Made by a program: the position numbers and the translations under genes. Positions 57,154 through 64,000 of a stretch of 64,000 nucleotides of DNA are shown here, piece by piece (position 1 is the first letter of the stretch; every line of letters starts with the position of its first letter). Source of the stretch: Leifsonia sp. PS1209 (GTDB taxonomy: Bacteria; Actinomycetota; Actinomycetes; Actinomycetales; Microbacteriaceae); NCBI RefSeq assembly GCF_012317045.1, contig NZ_CP051154.1:1-64000 (forward strand), given 5' to 3'. The notes beneath the pieces are model-generated. The model was not told where the DNA came from and ran no database searches. It saw only the letters and a list, made by a program, of their open reading frames with translations.

Positions 57154-57969
57154 CTAGTCAGCGCGGGAGAACTCCGACGCCCTGGCCACCTGGTCGGGCG
57201 TGAGGGTGACGCCCGTGTACCGCTCGAACTGGCGCGCGGCCTGCAGCGCGATCACCTCGGCGCCCGTGATGACCTTCGCACCGGATGCGCGTCCGGCCAC
57301 GATCAGCGGCGTCTCCGACGGGAACGCCACCACGTCGAACACCGTGGAAGCCGAGGCGATGTGGTCGTCGCCGAACGCCGTCACGCTCTCGCTCTCGCCG
57401 CGCATCCCGAGCGGGGTGACGTTGACGATCACGTCGAAGCCGGGCTCCGGGTCGGTGGCCACCCAGGCGTAGTCGTACTTCTCGGCGAGCGAGGAGCCCG
57501 CCACCTCGTTGCGGGCGACGATGGTCAGGTCGTCGAAGCCGGCGCCGCGGAACGCCGCGACGACCGCCTTCGCCATGCCGCCGGAGCCGCGCAGCAGCAC
57601 GCGCTGCGCCGGGTCGACCTCGTGCTCGGCGAGAAGAGCGGCGACGGCCTCGTAGTCGGTGTTGGACGCGGTCAGCACACCGTCGTCGTTGACCACGGTG
57701 TTCACCGACTCGATCGCGAGAGCGGACTGCTCCATCACGTCGACCAGCGGGATGATGGCCTCCTTGAACGGCATCGACACCGAGCAGCCGCGGATGCCGA
57801 GAGCCCGGATGCCGCGCACGGCGCCCTCGAGGTCGGTGGTGGTGAACGCCTTGTAGATGAAGTTCAGGCCGAGCTCGTCGTAGAGATAGTTGTGGAACCG
57901 GGTTCCGATGTTGCTCGGCCGGGCTGCGAGCGACATGCAGACCTGCATGTCCTTGTTCAGGATGGGCAT
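57154..57969 (-). CDS. Shikimate dehydrogenase-like protein (SdhL type)
   Basis: The 271-residue protein has an AroE-like fold: catalytic lysine in SVSMPFKEAIIP, SNTDYEAVAA, and a nucleotide site in LLRGSGGMAKAV. The usual SxS shikimate-binding motif near the start is replaced by CMSLAARPSNIGTRFHNYLY. This is the variant seen in Haemophilus HI0607 (shikimate dehydrogenase-like), whose true substrate is unclear. It is third in a tight operon with the fucosidase and amidohydrolase (gap 17 bases). Confidence 0.88.
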   Translation of the reverse strand: MPILNKDMQVCMSLAARPSNIGTRFHNYLYDELGLNFIYKAFTTTDLEGAVRGIRALGIRGCSVSMPFKEAIIPLVDVMEQSALAIESVNTVVNDDGVLTASNTDYEAVAALLAEHEVDPAQRVLLRGSGGMAKAVVAAFRGAGFDDLTIVARNEVAGSSLAEKYDYAWVATDPEPGFDVIVNVTPLGMRGESESVTAFGDDHIASASTVFDVVAFPSETPLIVAGRASGAKVITGAEVIALQAARQFERYTGVTLTPDQVARASEFSRAD

Positions 57970-57986
57970 GCGCCAATTCTCGCAGG

Positions 57987-58814
57987 TCAGCCCAGGCGGT
58001 ACGCCCGGCGTGCGGCCCCGCCGAACACGTCGGTGCGCTCCTGCTCGCTCAGCCCCGCGGTGAGTGCGCGGGCGACCGCGGTGGTCTCCGCATACGTTCC
58101 CGCGAGGGTGGAGACCGGCCAGTCCCCGCCGAACAGCACCCGGGATGCGCCGAACGCGTCGAGTGCGTGGTCGGCGTACGGCTGGAGGTGGTCCCCGATG
58201 GTGGTGAGGCCGGAGAGCTTGGTGGAGACGTTGGGGTGCGCGGCCAGCGCGGTCATCAGGGACGCCCACGGCTCCCTCTCTGCCGCCGAACTCGCCGAGC
58301 CGGCCGGCGGGGTGCCGAGGTGGTCGACGACGATGCGCAGTTCCGGCTGCTCCTCCGCGAGCGAGACGGCGAGCTCCAGGTGGCGCGGAAGCACGCCGAT
58401 CACGTCGAAGGCGATGCCGTGGACGGCGACGACGGCTAGGGAGCGGCGGACCGCATCCCGTGCCAGCCAGTCGGCGTCCGGTTCGTCGTGGATGAGGTGG
58501 CGCACCCCCACGAACCCGGGATGCGCCGACCACGTCTCCAGCTGGGCGGCGGTCGCGGCTGGGTCGAGCAGGTCGACCCAGGCGACGACGCCCGCGACCA
58601 GCGGCGAGGAGGCGGCGACGGCGAACATCGCCTCGGAGTCCTCCACCGAGTTCGCCGCCTGCACGAGCACGGCGCCGTCGACGCCCTCCGCACGCAACTG
58701 GGGCTCGACCTCGGCGAACGCGAACGTGCGGTTGATCGGCGCCAGCGCGTCGGTGAGCCACGGGTACGCGACCTTCTCGAGATCCCAGAGGTGCAGGTGG
58801 GCGTCGACGGTCAT
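57987..58814 (-). CDS. Amidohydrolase-superfamily lactonase-like enzyme
   Basis: The 275-residue TIM-barrel protein has metal-ligand motifs DAHLHLWD at the start, GVRHLIHDEPD near 105, VVDHLGTPP near 165 and LFGGDWPVS near 230. The pattern fits amidohydrolase-2 members such as L-fucono-1,5-lactonase and rhamnono-lactonase. Next to alpha-L-fucosidase, a role in an oxidative L-fucose pathway is likely, but this is inference. ATG 58814 starts two bases after the fucosidase stop. Confidence 0.9.
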   Translation of the reverse strand: MTVDAHLHLWDLEKVAYPWLTDALAPINRTFAFAEVEPQLRAEGVDGAVLVQAANSVEDSEAMFAVAASSPLVAGVVAWVDLLDPAATAAQLETWSAHPGFVGVRHLIHDEPDADWLARDAVRRSLAVVAVHGIAFDVIGVLPRHLELAVSLAEEQPELRIVVDHLGTPPAGSASSAAEREPWASLMTALAAHPNVSTKLSGLTTIGDHLQPYADHALDAFGASRVLFGGDWPVSTLAGTYAETTAVARALTAGLSEQERTDVFGGAARRAYRLG

Positions 58815-58816
58815 GC

Positions 58817-60166
58817 TCAGGCGTCCAGTTCGAAGCGGATGAGCGCCGGACCGGCGATGGATGCGTCCGGCAGGGTCACCGCGAGCGTGTCGCCGTCGCG
58901 CGTCACGGCGACGGGGGTTCCGTCGGCGAGGCGGGCGGAGGCCGCGTCGACCGCGGGCGAGACCCCGCCGATGGTGACAGCGCCGGATGCGTCGACGAAC
59001 GCGTTCGCGACGTCGCCGCTGCGCGTCCAGCGCACCCACGGGTCGGAGCCCGCCGCCGCGATCGACGTGTCCAGGGTGGTCGAGCCGAACACCGCGTCCC
59101 CGTTCACGGCGTTCCACGCTGCCAGGTGCTCCAGGGTGCGTCGCTGCAGGTCCGGGACCGTCCCTCGGGCGGTGAGACCGACGTTGAGGAGCAGGTTGCC
59201 GCCGCGCGAGACGATGTCGACGAACGTCTTCACCGCATCCGGGCCGCTCAGCAGGTGGGTTTCGTCTTCGAGCGTGTTGTGGCCGAACGAGTATCCGATG
59301 CCGCGGCAGTTCTCCCAGCCGCCGTCGCCCTCCACGCTGAGTCCCTGCTGGTATTCGCTGGTGCGGAAGTCCCAGTGGGTGGTGCCCCAGCGGTCGTTCG
59401 CGACGCCGTCCGGGGTGGTGGCGTAGAACTTCTCGAACAGGTTCTCCATCGAGAACGGCCCGGAGGGCTTGCCGGCGTCCGGCCACTCGATGTCGCCCCA
59501 GAGCACGTCGGGGGAGTACCGCTCGATCAGGTCTTCGACGTGCTTGTACGCGTACTCGGCGTATGCGGCGTCGACGGGGCGGCCGAACTCCTGGCCCTCG
59601 TCGGTGATCGGCGGCAGCTGCGAGAAGTGCCAGTCGAGCCCGCCGGAGTAGTAGACGCCGAAGCGGAGGCCGGCATCCCTGGTGGCCTTCTCGAACGCGC
59701 CGATCAGGTCGCGCTTCGGGCCGCGGGCGACCGTGTTGCGGCCGTCGGTGCCGGGAGCATCCCACAGGGTGACGCCGTCGTGGTGCTTGGTGGTGGGGAC
59801 GAAGTAGCCTGCTCCCGTGCTCTTCACGAGGGCGATGAACGCCTCCGGATCGAACTCGTCGGGGTTCCAGGCGTCGAGGAAGTCGTCGTACGGAGCGCCG
59901 CCGAACGCGTCCTTCTGGTGCTGGGCAGCCGGGCTGCCCTCGATGCGGATCGTGTTGAAGTACCACTCTGCGTAAGGATTGTGCGCGAACCAGTACTGCT
60001 TCTCGATGGTGCCGAGTTCGCCGATCGGCTCAGCCCAGGCCGGAACGGAGTACGGGCCCCAGTGAACGAAGATGCCGAGCTTGGCGTCGCTGAACCAGGA
60101 CGGGAGCTCGTGCTGGAACCGCTGGTAGTTCTCGGGGCGGACGGGGTCGTCAGTGAACATGGCCAC
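58817..60166 (-). CDS. Alpha-L-fucosidase (GH29), first copy
   Basis: The 449-residue enzyme has typical GH29 features: GIFVHWGPYSVPAW, PTTKHHDGVTLWDAPGT, GVYYSGGLDWH and DVLWGDIEWPD. The nucleophile aspartate lies in the last motif, near 225. GTG 60166 is chosen because GGAG lies nine bases upstream. No signal peptide is seen, so it should act on imported oligosaccharides. It is divergent from the second fucosidase. Confidence 0.94.
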   Translation of the reverse strand: MAMFTDDPVRPENYQRFQHELPSWFSDAKLGIFVHWGPYSVPAWAEPIGELGTIEKQYWFAHNPYAEWYFNTIRIEGSPAAQHQKDAFGGAPYDDFLDAWNPDEFDPEAFIALVKSTGAGYFVPTTKHHDGVTLWDAPGTDGRNTVARGPKRDLIGAFEKATRDAGLRFGVYYSGGLDWHFSQLPPITDEGQEFGRPVDAAYAEYAYKHVEDLIERYSPDVLWGDIEWPDAGKPSGPFSMENLFEKFYATTPDGVANDRWGTTHWDFRTSEYQQGLSVEGDGGWENCRGIGYSFGHNTLEDETHLLSGPDAVKTFVDIVSRGGNLLLNVGLTARGTVPDLQRRTLEHLAAWNAVNGDAVFGSTTLDTSIAAAGSDPWVRWTRSGDVANAFVDASGAVTIGGVSPAVDAASARLADGTPVAVTRDGDTLAVTLPDASIAGPALIRFELDA

Positions 60167-60221
60167 GCTGAGATTCTCCTTCTTCGTTGAATGGATTGTG
60201 GGACGCATCCCAAGTCCATAT

Positions 60222-60229
60222 CCTATAGG
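60222..60229. promoter_or_regulatory. Candidate operator CCTATAGG between the fucosidases
   Basis: CCTATAGG, an 8-base palindrome (with A-T-rich flanks), lies in the divergent promoter region. A second copy is at 61704-61711 before the binding protein. GntR-family regulators often bind such TATAGG sites, but no such gene is in the window. Confidence 0.55.
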
Positions 60230-60263
60230 CAATAGCATCCCTACTCAAAGGAGAGTTCTCCCC

Positions 60264-61628
60264 GTGGATTCGACCCTCACCGCTCTACCCGACTCGTTCG
60301 TGCGTCCCGCCGACTTCCAGCTGCCAGGCGGGGAGTGGTTCATCGGCGCAGGATTCGGCCTGTTCGTGCACTGGGACCACGCCAGCCAGCAGGGCATCGA
60401 GATCTCCTGGCCACTGGTCGGCCGGTCCATCATCCCCGGCTCCGACGCGGTCGAGGACACCGTCAGCGTCGAGCAATACCAGTCGACGGCGCCCACCTTC
60501 AACCCGGTCGACTGGGATGCGGTCGCCCTCGCCCGCCTGGCCAAGCGCGCCGGTGCCCGCTACGTCGTGTTCACCGCCCGCCACCACGCCGGATACTCGA
60601 TGTTCCACACCGCGCACTCCGACTTCGGCATCGAGCACTCGCCGTTCGGTCGCGACATCACCCGCGAGTTCGTCGAGGCGATCCGCGCAGAGGGCATCCG
60701 GGTGGGCATCTACTACAGCCTCCCCGACTGGAACCACGCAGACTACCCGGCCTTCCAGGACAGCGACCGCCCGTACCCGCTGGAGCACTGGCCCGCCGCG
60801 GCAGACCCGGCCAACGCCGGCACTCCTGTCGCGGAGGACAAGCACCGCCGGCCGACGCCGGAGGCCTGGGCGCGCTACCAGGACTACCTGCGCGGGCAGC
60901 TCACCGAACTGCTCACCGGCTACGGCACCATCGACCTGCTCTGGTTCGACGGTGAGTGGGAGCGCTCGGAGCAGGAATGGGACAGCGCGGGGCTGCGCGC
61001 CCTCATCAAGTCGCTGCAACCGGATGTGGTCATCAACGACCGCCTGCTCGGCCAGGGCGACTACAAGACGCCGGAGCAGGGCTTCCCCGTGACGGCGCCG
61101 ACGGGTCCGTGGGAGCTGTGCCTGACCATCGGCCAGATGTGGGCGTGGCGGCCGGGAGACACCAAGAGCAAGTCCACCACCTCGCTCGTGACCACACTGA
61201 TCGAGGTGGCGAGCCGCGGAGGCAACCTGCTGCTCAACATCGGCCCCAAGGGCGACGGCAGCCTCAACGAGTCGCAGGTGCAGACGCTGGACGAGATCGG
61301 CCAGTGGATGGATGCGCATGCCGAGAGCGTCGTCGGCGTCTCGCCGACCGTCGGCGTCGACTACTACGGGCCGTCCACCGCCCGGCCGGGGACGATCTAC
61401 CTGCACCTGGTGATGCGGCCGATCGAGCAGGTGATCGTGCGGGGCATCCCGGTGGGCCGGGTCACGGGCATCCGGTTGCTGGCGACGGGCGAGCAGCTGC
61501 CGTACGAGGTCAACTACGAGGTGCACGAGCAGGCGTCGCGGGATGCCGAGCCGCTGGGCGAGCTGCTGATCCCCGCGCCCGCCGCATCCGGGGCCGTCGT
61601 CGACGTGATCGCGATCGACTTCGCCTGA
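60264..61628 (+). CDS. Alpha-L-fucosidase-like GH29 enzyme, second copy
   Basis: The 454-residue protein is a divergent GH29. It has GLFVHWDHASQQ in place of the usual HWG, FTARHHAGYSMFHTAHSDF, GIYYSLPDWNHADYP, and LLWFDGEWERS with the likely nucleophile aspartate near 226. A C-terminal beta domain follows. GTG 60264 has AAAGGAG ten bases upstream. It is transcribed with, or just ahead of, the binding-protein gene. It may use a fucosyl substrate different from that of the first copy. Confidence 0.9.
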   Translation: MDSTLTALPDSFVRPADFQLPGGEWFIGAGFGLFVHWDHASQQGIEISWPLVGRSIIPGSDAVEDTVSVEQYQSTAPTFNPVDWDAVALARLAKRAGARYVVFTARHHAGYSMFHTAHSDFGIEHSPFGRDITREFVEAIRAEGIRVGIYYSLPDWNHADYPAFQDSDRPYPLEHWPAAADPANAGTPVAEDKHRRPTPEAWARYQDYLRGQLTELLTGYGTIDLLWFDGEWERSEQEWDSAGLRALIKSLQPDVVINDRLLGQGDYKTPEQGFPVTAPTGPWELCLTIGQMWAWRPGDTKSKSTTSLVTTLIEVASRGGNLLLNIGPKGDGSLNESQVQTLDEIGQWMDAHAESVVGVSPTVGVDYYGPSTARPGTIYLHLVMRPIEQVIVRGIPVGRVTGIRLLATGEQLPYEVNYEVHEQASRDAEPLGELLIPAPAASGAVVDVIAIDFA

Positions 61629-61703
61629 CCGGCACAGACCGGGTCGACTACTTGACCGGCCGGGGCGCAGCAGCTTATGCTCCCCATAACCTATATCAAA
61701 GAC

Positions 61704-61711
61704 CCTATAGG
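61704..61711. promoter_or_regulatory. Candidate operator CCTATAGG before the binding-protein gene
   Basis: The second copy of CCTATAGG is followed by ATC, making the local sequence ACCCTATAGGATC. It is 91 bases before the binding-protein start, in a 173-base gap. Confidence 0.55.
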
Positions 61712-61801
61712 ATCGCGGATCCGCCCCTCGGAGCGAGACCGCGGAACAGCAGGCTCAGTAGGCGATCACATTTGATGAATCCAATGGAGGAGGCACAGCA
61801 A

Positions 61802-63049
61802 GTGACACCACGAACCACGCGCGCGGCGGGACGTATCGGAACCGCAATCGTATTGGCAGGAGCCCTCACGGCGCTCGCAGGATGTGCGGGCGGAGGCGGG
61901 GGCAACGCGTCCGGCGGCCCCATCTCGATGTACACCTGGGTCAGCAGTCAGAGCGACCGCGACCAGTGGGAAGGCTTCATCGACCTCGGCAAGAAGGTCG
62001 ACCCGAAGCTCGACGTGACCATCGACGGCCCGAGTTTCAACGACTACTGGACGAAGGTCAAGACCCGCCTCAGCGGCTCCAACCCGCCCTGCCTGCTCAC
62101 CACGCAGGCCGCGCGGGCCCAGGAACTCGGCGGGCTGCTCATGCCGCTCGACGACCTGATCAAGAAGTACAAGCTCGACACCTCGGCGTTCGACGCGTCC
62201 ATGCTCAAGGGCATGACGGTCGACGGCACGATCCGCGCCATCCCGTACGACGCCGAGCCGATCGTCCTCTACTACAACGTGGATGCGTTCAAGAAGGCCG
62301 GTCTGGAGCTGCCGAGCACGACGTACTCGCGCGAGCAGTTCCTCTCCGACGCGAAGAAGCTCACCACGGGCGACCACAAGGCGCTCGCGATCGAGCCGGG
62401 CTTCTTCATCCCGAACGCCTGGGCCATCGCCGACGGCGCAGAGGCCGTGAAGGGCGGGAAGCTCGACCTGACCAACTCCAAGCTGGTCGACCAGGTGCAG
62501 TCGTACTTCGACCTGGTCAGCAAGGAGGGCATCGCGGCGGCGCCGAACGCGGCGGACGGCTCCGATGTGGCGCAGGCCGCGTTCACCGGCGGCTCGACCG
62601 ACATGCTGATCGAGGGACCGTGGATGTACGGCACCTTCGCCTCGGCGGCCAAGTTCCAGATGGGCGTGACCATCGTCCCGAGCACGTCGGGCGAGGCGCA
62701 CGGCATGACGGCCGGCTCCGGCTTCGGCATCGCGAAGAACTGCAAGGACCCGGACGGCGCGTTCAAGGCCATCCAGGCGATGACGGACACGAGCGTGCTC
62801 AAGGGCCAGGCGGAGAAGCGCGGCATCGTCCCGTCCAGGGCTGACGCACAGTCCGCCTGGGCGGAGGGCAAGACGCCCGAGGCCGCTGCCGCCGTGCAGG
62901 CGCTGCTCGGCAACGCCACCGCGCAGCTCACCACGCCCACCTGGAACCAGGTGGAGACCCTGTTCACCCAGTACGGCGTCGAAGGGTACCGCGGTGACAA
63001 GACGGCCAAGGACGTGATGAACACGATCCAGAACTCGGTGGGGCAGTAG
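61802..63049 (+). CDS. Sugar ABC transporter substrate-binding lipoprotein (locus C)
   Basis: The 415-residue lipoprotein has a lipobox (LTALAGCAGG) after a basic signal. I chose GTG 61802 because GGAGGAGG lies eight bases upstream; an upstream ATG at 61775 would add nine residues. It is a family 1 sugar-binding protein (EPIVLYYNVDAFKKAG, STDMLIEGPWMYG). It follows the second fucosidase and precedes a permease. Substrate may be a fucosylated oligosaccharide, by context. Confidence 0.94.
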   Translation: MTPRTTRAAGRIGTAIVLAGALTALAGCAGGGGGNASGGPISMYTWVSSQSDRDQWEGFIDLGKKVDPKLDVTIDGPSFNDYWTKVKTRLSGSNPPCLLTTQAARAQELGGLLMPLDDLIKKYKLDTSAFDASMLKGMTVDGTIRAIPYDAEPIVLYYNVDAFKKAGLELPSTTYSREQFLSDAKKLTTGDHKALAIEPGFFIPNAWAIADGAEAVKGGKLDLTNSKLVDQVQSYFDLVSKEGIAAAPNAADGSDVAQAAFTGGSTDMLIEGPWMYGTFASAAKFQMGVTIVPSTSGEAHGMTAGSGFGIAKNCKDPDGAFKAIQAMTDTSVLKGQAEKRGIVPSRADAQSAWAEGKTPEAAAAVQALLGNATAQLTTPTWNQVETLFTQYGVEGYRGDKTAKDVMNTIQNSVGQ

Positions 63050-63053
63050 CCGC

Positions 63054-64000
63054 ATGGCTTCCCCGCTGATCTCGGGCGCCGTCGTCTCGAAGGAGACGGC
63101 GGCGTCCGCCGCGCCCGAATCGACGGAGACGCGCCCGTTCGGCGTGCCCCACCCCACCCCGCCGCGGGGCACCAGGAAGCGGAAGGGCGACGGCCTCGTC
63201 GCCCTCGCATATCTGTGGCCCGGCCTCGCGGGGTTCACGTTCTTCATCCTGGTGCCGCTGCTCGGCTCGCTGGTGATCAGCCTGTTCGAGTGGCCGCTGT
63301 TCGGCTCGCCGACGTTCGTCGGGTTCGCCAACTACCAGAAGCTGTTCTCCGACCCCACGTTCTACACGGTCCTGATCAACACGGTGATCTTCGCGTTCGT
63401 CTACACAGCGCTCAACCTGGTGCTCGCACTGGCCGTCTCGCTGTGGCTGAACACGAGGATCAAGTTCTCCGGCTTCTGGCGCGTGATCTTCTTCCTCCCC
63501 GCCATCACGCCGATGGTGGCGAACGCCCTGGTCTGGCGGTTGCTGCTGAGCGACAACGGCCTCGTGAACTCGGCGCTCGCATCCGTCGGCATCCAGGGTC
63601 CCAGCTGGCTGTCGGACGCGTCGTTCGCCCTGTTCTCGGTGATCGCGATGTCGGTGTGGCAGTCGTTCGGCTACAACGTGATCGTGCTCTCCGCCGGTCT
63701 CGGAAGCATCCCGAAGGAAATCCTCGAGGCGTCCAGGATGGACGGCACGAGCGCCTGGCAGCGGCTGCGGTCGATCATCCTGCCGATGATCTCCCCGTCG
63801 CTGTTCTTCACCATGACGATGACCATGATCGGTGCGTTCCAGGTGTTCGTGCAGCCGCAGATCCTGACCCAGGGCGGTCCGGGGGAGTCGACCAACACGT
63901 TCGTGCTCTACCTGTACCGCAACGGTTTCGTCTTCGACAGGCTCGGCTACGCGTCGGCGCTGGCGTGGATCCTGTTCATCGTCGTGATGCTGATCACCGC
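63054..64000 (+). CDS. Sugar ABC transporter permease (locus C), partial
   Basis: The reading frame runs off the window end. The first 315 residues show a MalF-type permease with a polar N-terminal tail (about 50 residues) and about six helices. The EAA loop is KEILEASRMDGTSAWQRLRSIIL near 222. The ATG starts four bases after the binding-protein stop, so the two are co-transcribed. A second permease is expected just outside. Confidence 0.93.
   Translation, partial: MASPLISGAVVSKETAASAAPESTETRPFGVPHPTPPRGTRKRKGDGLVALAYLWPGLAGFTFFILVPLLGSLVISLFEWPLFGSPTFVGFANYQKLFSDPTFYTVLINTVIFAFVYTALNLVLALAVSLWLNTRIKFSGFWRVIFFLPAITPMVANALVWRLLLSDNGLVNSALASVGIQGPSWLSDASFALFSVIAMSVWQSFGYNVIVLSAGLGSIPKEILEASRMDGTSAWQRLRSIILPMISPSLFFTMTMTMIGAFQVFVQPQILTQGGPGESTNTFVLYLYRNGFVFDRLGYASALAWILFIVVMLIT

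Overview
The window looks like the replication-origin end of a high-GC actinobacterial chromosome and opens at the dnaA start codon. The order dnaA-dnaN-gnd-recF-dciA-gyrB-gyrA-DUF3566-tRNA-Ile-tRNA-Ala is typical of Actinobacteria. It is followed by cyclophilin, rhomboid, crgA, sortase, trpG/pabA and the block pknB-pknA-pbpA-rodA-pstP-fhaB-fhaA. GTG and TTG starts, 4-base gene overlaps and several LacI-controlled sugar ABC loci point to Microbacteriaceae, probably close to Leifsonia. That placement is inferred from gene order and style, not from a marker search.

1-10.7 kb: replication initiation and topoisomerase genes, with oriC between dnaA and dnaN. 10.8-17.9 kb: tRNA-Ile and tRNA-Ala without rRNA genes, then small regulatory, repair and membrane genes, cyclophilin, rhomboid, crgA, class E sortase and a glutamine amidotransferase. 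A second cluster of DnaA-box-like sequences lies between rhomboid and crgA. 17.9-26.9 kb (minus strand): a seven-gene cell-growth operon of FHA proteins, PP2C phosphatase, RodA, PBP and two PASTA-type kinases. 27-31.7 kb: tRNA-Leu, a FUSC membrane protein, a diacylglycerol-kinase-family protein and a membrane protein.

31.7-35.8 kb: an envelope-stress locus. An ECF sigma factor is followed by two Asp23-like genes on the minus strand. Opposite it runs a five-gene Asp23/DUF2273/DUF6286/AmaP-like operon, then csbD. Nearly all junctions in both operons are 4-base start/stop overlaps.

35.8-64 kb: an accessory carbohydrate region with three sugar ABC loci that lack their own ATPase. Locus A (35.8-42.3 kb) has LacI, a binding protein, two permeases, a GH32/GH68/GH43-like hydrolase and a beta-lactamase-fold hydrolase. 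Locus B (48.3-55.6 kb) has a GH43 lipoprotein, two permeases, a binding protein, LacI and a GH2 enzyme, with a shared operator-like sequence. Locus C (57.2-64 kb) has two divergent GH29 fucosidases, a lactonase-like amidohydrolase, a shikimate-dehydrogenase-like protein, a binding protein and a permease cut by the window end. CPBP protease, a secreted metallophosphoesterase, a DHFR-like reductase, MerR, OhrR-type MarR and small membrane or zinc-ribbon proteins lie between them. I saw no transposase, prophage, CRISPR array or rRNA gene.
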